From positions 49,701 to 113,700 of the forward strand of contig DWYP01000017.1 of the NCBI GenBank assembly GCA_019118605.1: a stretch of 64,000 nt of DNA. Direction: 5' to 3'. Below the pieces are notes generated by a model. That model did no database searches. It was not told the origin of the DNA and worked only from the letters and a program-made list of their open reading frames with translations. This document shows positions 8,435 through 17,094 of this stretch, piece after piece (position 1 is the stretch's first letter; the number at the start of each line of letters is the position of its first letter). The translations under genes and the position numbers were made by a program. The stretch comes from Candidatus Alistipes faecavium (lineage in GTDB: Bacteria > Bacteroidota > Bacteroidia > Bacteroidales > Rikenellaceae).

Positions 8435-9307
8435 TCACATGTTCTTTTCCGCGAGATCCGCGACGGCGTCGGCAACCTCCTGCATGAGCCAGCGGGGGGT
8501 CGAAGTGGCCCCGCAGATGCCGATGCGATGCGCTCCGGCCAGCCATGCGGGCTCGACCTCCGGGGCCTCCTCGACGACGTACGTGCGGGGATTGGCCCTG
8601 CGGCACACCTCCGAGAGAACCTTGCCGTTCGAAGACTTGCGGCCGCAGACGAAGAGCACGGCGTCGAATCGTCGGGCGAACTCCGTGAGGTGCTGCTCGC
8701 GGCCCGAGACCTGGCGGCATATCGTGTCCTCGATGTATACCTGTTGCGGATCCGCGGCGCGGCGGCGCATCTCCTCCCCGAGCTCTTCGAAGAGTGCGAT
8801 GCTCTGCGTGGTCTGCGAGAGGAAGTGCACGGGCTTCGAGAAATCGATCAGTGCGAGGTCTCCGGGCCCCTCGATGACGATGGCGCGGCCTCCGACCTGT
8901 CCGGTGAGCCCCACCACTTCGGCGTGCCCCCTCTTTCCGAGGATCACGACCTGCCCGCCGAGGGGCTGCATGCGCTCGAACGCCTCCACGACGCGGCGCT
9001 GGAGGCGCGCCACCACCGGACAGGTGGCGTCGATGACCTCGATCCCCAGCTTCCGGGCCTCCGAATAGGTCGCGGGGGGCTCCCCGTGTGCGCGTATGAA
9101 GAGGCGGCAGCCGCTCAGGCGCGGCATGTCGTCGTGCGTGACGGTGCGCAGCCCGAGGCGTTCGAGCCGCTGCACCTCGATGCGGTTGTGGACGATATCT
9201 CCCAGCGAATAGACCGTACCACCCCCTGCGAGGGCCTCCTCGGCCTTCGTGATGGCCCGGACTACTCCGAAGCAGAATCCCGATTTGTCGTCTATTTCGA
9301 TCTGCAT
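8435..9307 (-). CDS. ispH: 4-hydroxy-3-methylbut-2-enyl diphosphate reductase
   Basis: The last enzyme of the MEP isoprenoid pathway; a [4Fe-4S] enzyme that reduces HMBPP to IPP and DMAPP. The 290-residue product has the three cluster cysteines C12 (GFCFGV), C96 (DATCPVV) and C197 (DTICRQ) at exactly the E. coli positions, which also fixes the ATG at 9307 over an upstream TTG at 9346. Other family motifs are LGDIVHN, RAHGEPP, VILGKRGHAEV and GICGATSTP. ispG of the same pathway is at 46476, and cmk lies directly upstream. Confidence 0.96.
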   Translation of the reverse strand: MQIEIDDKSGFCFGVVRAITKAEEALAGGGTVYSLGDIVHNRIEVQRLERLGLRTVTHDDMPRLSGCRLFIRAHGEPPATYSEARKLGIEVIDATCPVVARLQRRVVEAFERMQPLGGQVVILGKRGHAEVVGLTGQVGGRAIVIEGPGDLALIDFSKPVHFLSQTTQSIALFEELGEEMRRRAADPQQVYIEDTICRQVSGREQHLTEFARRFDAVLFVCGRKSSNGKVLSEVCRRANPRTYVVEEAPEVEPAWLAGAHRIGICGATSTPRWLMQEVADAVADLAEKNM

Positions 9308-9356
9308 CTCCGATCCTTGTTGTGCGGTGCGCGCGATGTTTTTCAACGGCGGGACG

Positions 9357-10058
9357 TCACCCCTGCGTGCGCCGATGGTAGAGATCCATAAACCACGCCA
9401 TCTGTTCGTCGACGCTCATGTGGCTGTTGTCCAGTACCACGGCGTCGTCGGCCTGGCGCAGGGGCGAGACGGCGCGTGTCATGTCGATCTTGTCGCGTTC
9501 GCGGATGTTGCGCTCGATCTCCTCGAGGGTCACCTGGTCTCCTTTGGCGGTGAGCTCCTTGTATCGGCGCTGTGCGCGTACGGCGGGGTCGGCCGTCATG
9601 AAGAGTTTCAGTTCGGCGTCGGGGAATACCACCGTGCCGATGTCGCGCCCGTCCATCACCACGCCGCGTCGTCGTCCCATCTCCTGCTGCAGGGCCACCA
9701 GCCTGCGGCGCACCTCGGGAATGGCGCTCACGCGGCTCACGCAGTTCGAGACCTCGATCGTGCGGATTTTCCCTTCGGCGAGGTCGCCGTTGACGTATAT
9801 GTCGCTGGCGCCCCGCTCGGGGTTGAAGCGGAAGGTGATCGAGATTCTGTCGAGGAGTTTTACGACGGCCTCCTCGTCGACCATTCCCGAGCGGATGGCC
9901 CCGTGCTCGAGGGCATGGAGCGTAACGGCGCGGTACATGGCCCCCGTGTCGATGAAGATGTATCCCAGGCGCGCGGCGATAGCTTTGGCGAAGGTGCTTT
10001 TGCCGCACGAGGAGAATCCGTCGACGGCGATGATTATTTTATGTTTAGTGTCCGACAT
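9357..10058 (-). CDS. cmk: (d)CMP kinase
   Basis: A 233-residue cytidylate kinase that converts CMP and dCMP to the diphosphates. It has the P-loop GFSSCGKST, the IDTGAMYRAVTLHAL segment, and the DGRDIGTVVFPDAELK motif typical of CMP kinase. The ATG at 10058 (MSDTKHK) is preferred to a TTG at 10073. Its start overlaps the 3' end of the upstream LysE-type gene by 14 bases, and ispH follows after 49 nt. Confidence 0.95.
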   Translation of the reverse strand: MSDTKHKIIIAVDGFSSCGKSTFAKAIAARLGYIFIDTGAMYRAVTLHALEHGAIRSGMVDEEAVVKLLDRISITFRFNPERGASDIYVNGDLAEGKIRTIEVSNCVSRVSAIPEVRRRLVALQQEMGRRRGVVMDGRDIGTVVFPDAELKLFMTADPAVRAQRRYKELTAKGDQVTLEEIERNIRERDKIDMTRAVSPLRQADDAVVLDNSHMSVDEQMAWFMDLYHRRTQG

Positions 10059-10725
10059 TGGGGAAAATATCAAAGAAGGTGGATAATATGGTGTAAATAC
10101 CTAAAATACCGATGATTATTCCTGCCACGTGGTTGATGGTGAGCATGTGGCGGGGCCGGAAGCGGCGGCGGAACAGGTTGATGACGCAGGCGAGGAATGT
10201 CCACCAGAACGCTGCGCCGCCGAAGAATCCCGCGATGACGAACAGCGCGCGGACGAATCCTCCGAAGCTGTAGTCGGCGGTGACGTCTCCGGAGGAGATT
10301 TTGAAGACGGCGAAGAAGGCGAGGATGTAGGGTACGACCATGATGAAGTTGGCGATCGTGAGTCCGAATATCGAGGCGAAATCCTGCCAGAGGGATGTTT
10401 TTCCGGCGCGGTTGCGTCGGATCTGCGGCACGGGGTTCTGAGCGAAGATGAAGACGCCGACGATCACTACGAAGATGCCTCCGATGACTCTCAGCAGGGT
10501 GTTGTACTGTTCGATCTGCGTCTGGAGCATCGAGTAGAAGAACAGGGCGACCATTGCCATGAAGGTGTCGGCGCAGGCCACGCCGATTCCGGAGACGATT
10601 CCCGAACGGCGGCTTTTCGAGAGGGTCCGCTGGATGCAGAGCACGGCAACGGGCCCCACGGTGATCGATGCGGCGACCCCTACGCAGATGCCGCGAAAAA
10701 GTATTTCGATGATCTCCAGAGCCAT
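10045..10725 (-). CDS. LysE family transporter
   Basis: This 226-residue polytopic membrane protein begins with the LysE-family pattern GICVGVAASITVGPVAVLCIQRTLSKSR and has about six hydrophobic segments. LysE/RhtB proteins export amino acids or other small molecules; the substrate cannot be told from sequence. It is the first gene of the minus-strand run that continues with cmk, ispH and others, and has a well-formed promoter about 105 nt upstream. Its 3' end overlaps cmk. Confidence 0.85.
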   Translation of the reverse strand: MALEIIEILFRGICVGVAASITVGPVAVLCIQRTLSKSRRSGIVSGIGVACADTFMAMVALFFYSMLQTQIEQYNTLLRVIGGIFVVIVGVFIFAQNPVPQIRRNRAGKTSLWQDFASIFGLTIANFIMVVPYILAFFAVFKISSGDVTADYSFGGFVRALFVIAGFFGGAAFWWTFLACVINLFRRRFRPRHMLTINHVAGIIIGILGIYTILSTFFDIFPNVGH

Positions 10726-10837
10726 ATTGAGTTTTTTTGAGGCGTTTCCCCGCGTCCGGCCGCACGATTGTCGTCTTCACGCCGCCCTCGCCGCAGGGGT
10801 TCGGGCCGGGGAGTTGATCCGGAGCCGTCTCGCCCGA

Positions 10838-10869
10838 CAAAGATAGTGAAAGCCGAGAGCAGAGACAAA
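10838..10869 (-). promoter_or_regulatory. Promoter of the LysE-cmk-ispH operon
   Basis: On the minus strand, TTTG (10869-10866), a 20-bp spacer and TATCTTTG (10845-10838) match the Bacteroidota consensus at both elements. The start near 10831 gives a 5' leader of about 105 nt in which I recognise no riboswitch. Confidence 0.75.
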
Positions 10870-11076
10870 TAAAAAAATGGAATTTTCGGAATTTGGCTGT
10901 GCCGAGGCGCATTCTATCTAAGACGAAGTCAAAGATACGGAAAAGCCTTCAATCCGCCTATGAAAAGATGAAAAAAGGGGACCGGGGCATATCCTGTTCA
11001 GTCCCGGGCGGGCCGGGTGTTGATAATTTATCGAAAACTTTGTTTTCGTGTCGGTACGCCGAGGGTATGAAATGGC
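10870..11076. other. Non-coding region between divergent genes
   Basis: No gene was found here. It holds a second TATCTTTG on the minus strand (10930-10937) with a poorly spaced -33, and a perfect 7-3-7 inverted repeat, CGAAAAC/GTTTTCG, at 11032-11048. That repeat lies about 30 bp upstream of the -7 box for the DUF3467 gene and could be an operator. Confidence 0.4.
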
Positions 11077-11084
11077 TACATTTG
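11077..11084 (+). promoter_or_regulatory. -7 box for the DUF3467 gene
   Basis: TACATTTG matches TAnnTTTG, 25 nt before the ATG at 11110. A good -33 element at the right distance was not seen; the CGAAAAC-TTT-GTTTTCG repeat lies upstream. Confidence 0.5.
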
Positions 11085-11109
11085 TATCGAAGGAAAAAAC
11101 ATTCGGCCT

Positions 11110-11415
11110 ATGGCAGAGATGAAACAGTTCGGCATCGACCTGGAGTTGGACGACGCCGTGGCGCAGGGCAACTATTCGAACCTGGCGATCATATCCCACT
11201 CCTCCTCGGAGTTCATTCTCGACTTTGCGACGGTGCTTCCCGGCGTGCAGAAGGCGCGGGTCAAGAGCCGGATCATTCTCACCCCGGAGCATGCCAAGCG
11301 GCTGCTGCGGTCGCTGCAGGACAACATCGTGCGCTACGAGAGCAGCATGGGGAAGATCGAGATTCCGACGCCGACGCCGACCCCCGACTCGGGCCCCAAG
11401 ATGGGCCAGGCCTGA
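11110..11415 (+). CDS. DUF3467 domain-containing protein
   Basis: A 101-residue acidic protein fully covered by DUF3467: YSNLAIISHSSSEFILDFA, LPGVQKARVKSRIILTPEHAKRLL, then a helical stretch. It ends in a short Thr-Pro repeat (PTPTPTPD). The family is widespread in bacteria and has no established function. It is monocistronic, with its own -7 box upstream and a strong hairpin downstream. Confidence 0.88.
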   Translation: MAEMKQFGIDLELDDAVAQGNYSNLAIISHSSSEFILDFATVLPGVQKARVKSRIILTPEHAKRLLRSLQDNIVRYESSMGKIEIPTPTPTPDSGPKMGQA

Positions 11416-11535
11416 TCCTGCCCCGGTATCGGGACGAGCATTCAGCGGTGCCGTTTCGCGCTCTTCACGCCGGGTGCGGACGTCGAGCCCTTTTGTGAAC
11501 GGGCCGCTGCGGCCGTTGCGTGCGGCGTGCCGCAA

Positions 11536-11572
11536 AGAGCGCCCGGCTGAACATCGTTCAGCCGGGCGCTCT
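11536..11572. terminator. Bidirectional terminator hairpin between DUF3467 gene and folC
   Basis: A perfect 17-bp stem (AGAGCGCCCGGCTGAAC / its complement) with a 3-nt loop lies between convergent genes. It is followed by short T-runs only. Confidence 0.75.
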
Positions 11573-11590
11573 CTTGTCTCTTCCCCGGGA

Positions 11591-12880
11591 CTACAATGCT
11601 TCGGCCACGACATAGGTGCTGCCGCCGATGAAGATCATGTCCTCGGGGGCGGCCAGCTCCCGGGCGCGCGCCACCGCGGCCGTCACCTCCGGAACGGCCT
11701 CTCCGTGCAGCCCGTATATCGCGGCCTTCTCGGTCAGCTCCCCGGCCGGCAGTGCCCGTTCGGTATGGGCCTGCGTGAAGATATAATGCGCTTCGCGGGG
11801 CAGCAGGGGAAGGATGTGCGCAAGATCCTTGTCGCGCACGAATCCGATCACGCAGTAGAGCTCCTTGTGGGGCGTGGCCTTCAGCTGCTCGGCAACCCAG
11901 GCGATGCCGTGGGCGTTGTGCCCCGTGTCGCAGATCGTGAGCGGGGCCTCTGCGAGTTTCTGCCAGCGGCCCTGGAGCGCCGTGTTGGCCGCCGCACAGC
12001 GCAGTCCCTCGATGTAGGCGCGGCGCGAAATCGTGAGGGGCGTCTCCTCGTGGAGGAAGTCCACGGCGGCCGAGGCCGTCACGATGTTGCGGCGCTGGTA
12101 GTTCCCCTGCAGGTCGAGTTCGACGTCGAATTCCCGCTCGTCGCGCGTGCGGCGCATCCGGAAGAACTGTCTGTTTCCCTCGTTCCGCTGCTCCTCGCAC
12201 CTGAAAACCTGCTCGGCGTAGATGACCTTCGACTTGTTGGCTGCCGCGACCTGTTCGAAGACGTCGTTGTAGCGGTTGTCGGCCTCGCCGATCAGCACCG
12301 GGATGCTCTTCTTGATGATTCCGGCCTTCTCCGTGGCGATCTTCTGCAGGGTATCACCGAGCAGGGCGGTGTGCTCGAGCCCGATGTTGGTGATGACGCT
12401 CAGGATCGGGACGATGATGTTCGTGGCGTCGAGCCGCCCTCCGAGCCCTGTTTCGATCACCGCGACCTCGACGTCGCTCTGCGCGAAGTAGTCGAACGCC
12501 AGGGCGGCGGTCATCTCGAAGAACGAGAGTTTCAGCTCGACCATCTTGTCGTGGTGCTTGTCTACGAAGTTGACGACCTTCTGCTTGGGGATCATCTCGC
12601 CGTCGACGCGGATCCGCTCGCGGAAGTCCTGCAGGTGGGGCGAGGTGAAGAGCCCCGTGCGGTACCCGGCCTGCTGGAGCACCGAGGCGATGATGTGCGC
12701 GACGGATCCTTTGCCGTTCGTCCCGGCCACATGGATCGTGAAGAAGTTGCGCTGGGGGTTGCCCAGGTGACGGCAGAAGGCGGTGATACGCTCCAATCCC
12801 GGCTTGTAGCCCGAAGCGCCCTGGGATTCGAAGGCGGGCAGCGACTGAAAGAGGAATTCGAGAGTCTGGTTGTAATTCAT
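11591..12880 (-). CDS. folC: Folylpolyglutamate synthase / dihydrofolate synthase
   Basis: A 429-residue Mur-ligase-fold enzyme that adds glutamate to dihydropteroate and to folates, using ATP in the cytoplasm. It shows the P-loop GTNGKGSV (residues 53-60), the FTSPHLQDFRERI motif, SFFEMTAALAFDYF, and ETGLGGRLDATN, all hallmarks of FolC. The C-terminal domain carries CDTGHNAHGI. It lies 16 nt downstream of lnt and ends against the strong hairpin shared with the DUF3467 gene. Confidence 0.96.
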   Translation of the reverse strand: MNYNQTLEFLFQSLPAFESQGASGYKPGLERITAFCRHLGNPQRNFFTIHVAGTNGKGSVAHIIASVLQQAGYRTGLFTSPHLQDFRERIRVDGEMIPKQKVVNFVDKHHDKMVELKLSFFEMTAALAFDYFAQSDVEVAVIETGLGGRLDATNIIVPILSVITNIGLEHTALLGDTLQKIATEKAGIIKKSIPVLIGEADNRYNDVFEQVAAANKSKVIYAEQVFRCEEQRNEGNRQFFRMRRTRDEREFDVELDLQGNYQRRNIVTASAAVDFLHEETPLTISRRAYIEGLRCAAANTALQGRWQKLAEAPLTICDTGHNAHGIAWVAEQLKATPHKELYCVIGFVRDKDLAHILPLLPREAHYIFTQAHTERALPAGELTEKAAIYGLHGEAVPEVTAAVARARELAAPEDMIFIGGSTYVVAEAL

Positions 12881-12896
12881 AACGGCAGAGGAGGGT

Positions 12897-14486
12897 TTAT
12901 TTGACGAGGTAATTCTTGCGCTTGACGCGGTAGGCGACGTAGTAGAGCACGCAGAGCAGCAGGAGGTATTCGGATATCCGCGCCAGGTAGTCGCCGTAGC
13001 GGGTGTAAAGCGTCATTTCCGAACAGAGGGGCACTTGGGCCGTGATTACGCCGCGCTGCTGCCACCCGAGGGTTTCGCCGACGTCGCCGCGCGGGGAGAT
13101 GAAGCCCGACTTTCCGGTGTTTGCCGAGCGGGCGATGGCCCTGCGGTGTTCGACGGCGCGCAGCCGGGAGATCGAGAAGAGGTGCTTGTACCCCGGGGTG
13201 TCGCCCCACCATCCGTCGTTCGAGACGATGGCCATGAACTGCGCGCCGCGGCGCACGAAGTCGCCGTAGAAGTCGCCGTACAGCCCTTCGTAGCAGATCG
13301 CCGGGCCGACCTTTACGCCGTTGTGCTCGAAGGCCGTTCCGTGGAGGCCCTTTCCGATCTGCCCGAGCGTGCCCCCCAGGTCGATGACCAGGAAGCGCAT
13401 CACGTCGAAGATCCATGTCGGGGTGTTCTCGACGCCGATCACGAGGCGTCCCTTGTGGTGTATCTGCACGCGGGCCGCGGAGTCCAGCCCCACGGCCGTG
13501 TTGAAGACGTCGTAGTATCCTCCCGAGAGCCGTTCCCGGCGGGCGGTTTCGGTCTCGGCGCCGGCCGGATAGTGGCGGGTGGTGTTGGCCCCTGCGATGA
13601 GCAGCGCCTGGGGATGGCTGCTGCGGAGCGAGTCCGCGAGCTCTTTCCAGAACGCCCCGACGGCATCGGGCGACCCCAGCCAGGTGTCGCTCAGCGCGGG
13701 TTCGCGGTAATATCCCGGCACGGCGGTCTCGGGCAGCAGGATGAACTGCGCCGGAGCGGGCACTTCGTCCAGCAGGTCGACGATGTTGCGCTCCTGCCAG
13801 GCGTCGTCGCCGTGGAACTTGTCGTAGCAGTCGACGTTGGGCTGGATGATGCTCACCGTGACGCTCCCCTCGTCGGGCAGCTTCCATCCCGCGCGTACGA
13901 CGAGCGAGAGGGCGATCGGGAGGACGATGGCCGCCGCCGCGGCGATCCACCGCCGCAGGGTACGGGCGCGCAGGGCCTCGAAGAGGAGGATGTTGCAGAG
14001 GATCACCCAGAGCGAACCTCCGAATACACCCGTGTATTCGTACCACTGTACGGCCCATATGTCGTGCGAGAAGCCGTTTCCGAGGGTGAGCCACGGCCAG
14101 GAGAAGTCCCCGATGGTGTACCAGTATTCGGTGGCGATCCATGCGGCTGCGAGGGTGACGTATGCGAGGGGTTTGGAGGCTTTTTTCGAGACGGTGTGGA
14201 AGAGCATGAAGGCTGCCATGTTCACCGTTGTCGAGGCGAGGGTCGCGGCGACGGGCCCGACGGGCGTGGCGTTCCAGATCCACCATACGGTGCAGATGTT
14301 CCACAGGGCGAAGGTCAGGGCTGCCCACCCGAACATGTGCCACCAGGCACGGCGCGAGGCGTCGTAGGAGGCGCTGATCCACAGCAGGGGGACGAATCCC
14401 GCCAGCAGGGGCAACCCCGAGAGCCCGAGCCATCCGGGACAGAGGAGGATGACCGAAAGGATTACCGCAGCGAGTCTCCGAGGCAT
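12897..14486 (-). CDS. lnt: Apolipoprotein N-acyltransferase
   Basis: A 529-residue inner-membrane enzyme that adds the third acyl chain to the N-terminal Cys of lipoproteins. The N-terminal 205 residues hold about six to seven membrane helices. The rest is a nitrilase domain with the expected catalytic triad E253 (LLPETAVPG), K345 (HHKGRLVIG) and C398 (GPAICYEGLYG). A final hydrophobic segment (LLLLCVLYYVAY) closes it. The ATG at 14486 gives a normal N-terminus. It is followed by folC at 16 nt. Confidence 0.95.
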   Translation of the reverse strand: MPRRLAAVILSVILLCPGWLGLSGLPLLAGFVPLLWISASYDASRRAWWHMFGWAALTFALWNICTVWWIWNATPVGPVAATLASTTVNMAAFMLFHTVSKKASKPLAYVTLAAAWIATEYWYTIGDFSWPWLTLGNGFSHDIWAVQWYEYTGVFGGSLWVILCNILLFEALRARTLRRWIAAAAAIVLPIALSLVVRAGWKLPDEGSVTVSIIQPNVDCYDKFHGDDAWQERNIVDLLDEVPAPAQFILLPETAVPGYYREPALSDTWLGSPDAVGAFWKELADSLRSSHPQALLIAGANTTRHYPAGAETETARRERLSGGYYDVFNTAVGLDSAARVQIHHKGRLVIGVENTPTWIFDVMRFLVIDLGGTLGQIGKGLHGTAFEHNGVKVGPAICYEGLYGDFYGDFVRRGAQFMAIVSNDGWWGDTPGYKHLFSISRLRAVEHRRAIARSANTGKSGFISPRGDVGETLGWQQRGVITAQVPLCSEMTLYTRYGDYLARISEYLLLLCVLYYVAYRVKRKNYLVK

Positions 14487-14635
14487 GGAAGTGGAATTTT
14501 ACGCAGGCAAAAGTAGTCAAAGCCGTGCACATTTCAAAATATTTCCGCTTTTCGGAAGGGGAATCCCCGCGTGCGGGAAGTGCGGGGCTGCTCCGTGCGG
14601 GACGGTGCGGTCCCGGGATGCGACTTGTGCGGCGC

Positions 14636-15040
14636 TCATTCGCCGAGGATGTCCCAGAAACAGGCGGGCAGGAAGATGTTCTCCACGCGGCGTGCCGGTT
14701 CGAAGAGCGGGGCGATCTGCCGGGGCGAGAACCCCGCGATGCCGCATCCGATCTGGGTCACGAGGAACTTCAGCTGCGGATGTTCCCGTGCGAAGCCGAT
14801 GAACGCCTCGACGTGTGGCCGAATGGTTTCGACGCCTTCCTGCATGGTGGGAATGGCGTAGCTGCGGCCCTGGAGGCCGACACCCTGCCCCCAAACGGCG
14901 CCGAATTTCCGGAATGCGAGGTGCGCGGCTCCTCCGGCGTGCATTCCGGCGAGGTTGCTTCCGAAGACGAATACCTCGTTTTCGCGGAGGTCGGAGATAT
15001 GGTCGGGAGCGATGCGCTGTGTGTTGGGTTCCCTTTTCAT
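14636..15040 (-). CDS. Conserved macro-like protein (A1S_2505-type family)
   Basis: A 134-residue soluble protein. The motifs VFVFGSNLAGMHAGGAA, FGAVWGQGVGLQGRSYAIPT and FLVTQIGCGIAGF resemble the phosphate/ADP-ribose-binding loops of macro-like folds. Similar small proteins are annotated in bacteria and phages as 'A1S_2505 family'. ADP-ribose or a related nucleotide as ligand is inferred only. The ATG at 15040 is preferred to a TTG at 15067. It is a single gene, preceded by an unusually AT-rich region with palindromes. Confidence 0.75.
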   Translation of the reverse strand: MKREPNTQRIAPDHISDLRENEVFVFGSNLAGMHAGGAAHLAFRKFGAVWGQGVGLQGRSYAIPTMQEGVETIRPHVEAFIGFAREHPQLKFLVTQIGCGIAGFSPRQIAPLFEPARRVENIFLPACFWDILGE

Positions 15041-15070
15041 GTTTGAAGGATCTTTCCGTCTCTGCAAACT

Positions 15071-15125
15071 GTTAAAAAACTTTAAAGTGTTTAAAGAACT
15101 TTAAAGTATTTTAAAAGTTTTTCGC
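15071..15125. repeat. AT-rich tract with two copies of the palindrome ACTTTAAAGT
   Basis: Two exact copies of the 10-bp palindrome lie at 15079-15088 and 15098-15107, 19 bp centre to centre, inside a run of TTTAAA-type sequence. This is upstream of the macro-like gene and stands out against the GC-rich neighbourhood. Possible operator pair or UP-like element; function unknown. Confidence 0.55.
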
Positions 15126-15304
15126 GCTCCTTAAAATAGGAAATGCTTGTTTATTTGTGTGATTTGTAATGTGTTGTCGTTTATCCTGACTTTTTGGACT
15201 CGTTTGCATGATTGGCGGTTTCCCCGCTCTCCTAACTCCTTTCCATAAAAAGCCTACATTGCGCTATTCGCAGAGGGCGCGTTTTGCGTTTTGAGGCGGA
15301 CGAA
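15126..15304. other. Non-coding AT-rich gap
   Basis: I see no gene, RNA or clear promoter in this stretch, which lies between the palindrome tract and the tRNA terminators. Confidence 0.5.
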
Positions 15305-15371
15305 CAAAAAAGGAGGAGCCGCTTCTGCCTCCTCCAACAAAAAAGAGGAGGCGCTTTCGCTGCCTCCTCTT
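15305..15371 (-). terminator. Tandem intrinsic terminators downstream of tRNA-Thr
   Basis: Read on the minus strand, a hairpin AAGAGGAGGC / GCGCCTCCTCTT followed by TTTT is immediately followed by a second one, GGAGGAGGC / GGCTCCTCC, followed by TTTTTT. Both have GC-rich stems and U-tracts, so the tRNA transcript is doubly terminated. Confidence 0.75.
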
Positions 15372-15375
15372 CGCG

Positions 15376-15447
15376 AGCCGAATCCGAGATTTGAACTCGG
15401 GACCCCTTCATTACGAGTGAAGTGCTCTACCGCTGAGCTAATTCGGC
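15376..15447 (-). tRNA. tRNA-Thr (anticodon CGT)
   Basis: The minus strand folds as a standard cloverleaf. The acceptor arms are GCCGAAT and ATTCGGC, the D-arm includes AGCTCAGCGGTAGAGC, and the anticodon stem CTTCA/TGAAG holds the loop CTCGTAA. The T-arm includes GGTTCAAATC-type sequence (here GAGTTCAAATCTC). The anticodon CGT reads the Thr codon ACG, common in this GC-rich genome. CCA is not encoded. Confidence 0.93.
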
Positions 15448-15621
15448 CTGCAGGGGCTCACCCCCCCCAACTCCCTCCGTGAAGGCCTGTAAAAGGGTTT
15501 CCTTCGTTTCGGGACTGCAAATATCTGAAAAAAATTTTTTTCTCGCAACAATTTTACAAAAAATCTCTCATTTCTTGCTATCTTCGCGCCGAATTTGATC
15601 CAAATCAAACACTTAAATACA

Positions 15622-17094
15622 ATGATTACCTTTCTTGTCTGCCTGACACTGCTTGTCGGTGCGTATTTTGTTTATGGCGGCTATCTGGAAAAATTGGTCA
15701 AAATCGACCCCGCGGCAGAAACTCCGTGCAAACGTCTTTACGACGGTGTGGATTACGTTCCCCTGCCGCGCTGGCGGATCTTTCTGATCCAGCTGCTCAA
15801 TATTGCCGGCCTGGGCCCGATCTTCGGCGCCGTGCTGGGAGCGGCTTACGGGCCCGTAGCCTTCCTGTGGATCACCCTCGGCGGCATCTTCATGGGCGCG
15901 ATGCACGATTTTGTGGCCGGAGTCATTTCGCTGCGCCACAACGGTGAGAGCCTTCCCGAGACGGTGGGGGGCTACCTGGGCAAAGGCCCCAAACAGTTCA
16001 TGCGCATCTTCTCGGTCGGCCTGATGGTCCTCGTGGGTGCGGTGTTCCTCTCGCAGCCCGCGTCGCTGATCGTCAACCGCCTCGACATTCCCTCGCTCGA
16101 AGGGATCGCTTTCGGCGACTTTTCGTGGCTGATGCTCATCGTGCTGGGTGTCATCCTCCTTTATTATATTGCCGCGACGCTCCTTCCGGTCGACAAGATC
16201 ATCGGACGCATCTACCCGATCTTCGGCGTTGCGCTGCTGTTCATGGCCCTGGGTGTACTCTCCGTGCTGCTCTTCAGCGGCCGCTACACCATCCCGGAGT
16301 TCACGTCGTTCCGCAACTGCCTTGCCGATGCAAAGGAGTTCCCGATCGTGCCGATGCTCTTCACGACCATCGCCTGCGGCGCCATCTCGGGATTCCACGC
16401 CACGCAGTCGCCGCTCATGGCGCGCTGCATGCGCAACGAGAAGGAGAGCCGTTCGGTCTTCTACGGCGCGATGATCTCCGAGTCGATCGTCGCCCTGATC
16501 TGGGCCGCCATCGGCATGGCCTTCTGGGGCGGAGTCGAGGGGCTGAATGCCGCCATCGCCCAGTATAACGGGCAGGCCGCCATCCTGATCGACATCATCG
16601 CCCGGGAGACGCTGGGACCCGTACTGGCAGGCTTTGTGATCTTCGGAGTTGTGGCCTGCGCGATCACCTCGGGTGACACGGCCTTCCGCTCGGCGCGTCT
16701 GATCGTCGCCGACTTCCTGGGTCTCGAGCAGCGTTCGCTGAGCAAGCGCATCTACATCTGCATTCCGCTGTTCGCCGTCGGGCTGCTGATCATCTTCGCC
16801 ATGCCGTTCCAGGTCATGTGGAGCTATTTCGCGTGGATGAACCAGACGCTTGCCGCGGTGACGCTCTGGATGATCGTCGCCTACTTCGCCCGTCAGAGGC
16901 GCGGGCTGATGGTCGGACTGATCCCTGCGCTGATCATGACCTATGTCTGCGCCAGCTACATCTTCGTCTCGCCGCTGATGTTCGGCATGCAGCACCGTAC
17001 GGCCGCATATGTGCTGGGCGGGGTTGTTACGCTGGCCATTCTGGTGGCGATGATCTTCAAGGTGCGCCGCGACCATGCGAAAGGCCTCGCTTAA
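15622..17094 (+). CDS. cstA: Carbon starvation protein CstA family (peptide/pyruvate transporter)
   Basis: A 490-residue inner-membrane protein with about 13 to 14 hydrophobic segments. It starts with the CstA pattern GAYFVYGGYLEKLVKIDP and has the conserved block LLNIAGLGPIFGAVLGAAYGP, plus MHDFVAGVISLRHNGESLP, CGAISGFHATQSPLMARC and CAITSGDTAFRSAR. Family members import peptides or pyruvate when carbon is short. This is the short Bacteroidota form, lacking the long C-terminal extension of E. coli CstA (about 700 residues). The ATG at 15622 is used instead of a TTG at 15595. It overlaps the next gene by 20 nt. Confidence 0.9.
   Translation: MITFLVCLTLLVGAYFVYGGYLEKLVKIDPAAETPCKRLYDGVDYVPLPRWRIFLIQLLNIAGLGPIFGAVLGAAYGPVAFLWITLGGIFMGAMHDFVAGVISLRHNGESLPETVGGYLGKGPKQFMRIFSVGLMVLVGAVFLSQPASLIVNRLDIPSLEGIAFGDFSWLMLIVLGVILLYYIAATLLPVDKIIGRIYPIFGVALLFMALGVLSVLLFSGRYTIPEFTSFRNCLADAKEFPIVPMLFTTIACGAISGFHATQSPLMARCMRNEKESRSVFYGAMISESIVALIWAAIGMAFWGGVEGLNAAIAQYNGQAAILIDIIARETLGPVLAGFVIFGVVACAITSGDTAFRSARLIVADFLGLEQRSLSKRIYICIPLFAVGLLIIFAMPFQVMWSYFAWMNQTLAAVTLWMIVAYFARQRRGLMVGLIPALIMTYVCASYIFVSPLMFGMQHRTAAYVLGGVVTLAILVAMIFKVRRDHAKGLA

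Noticed and set aside
10738..10830. Possible riboswitch in the LysE operon leader
   Set aside because: About 105 nt of GC-rich leader, but it shows no conserved riboswitch core that I recognise.
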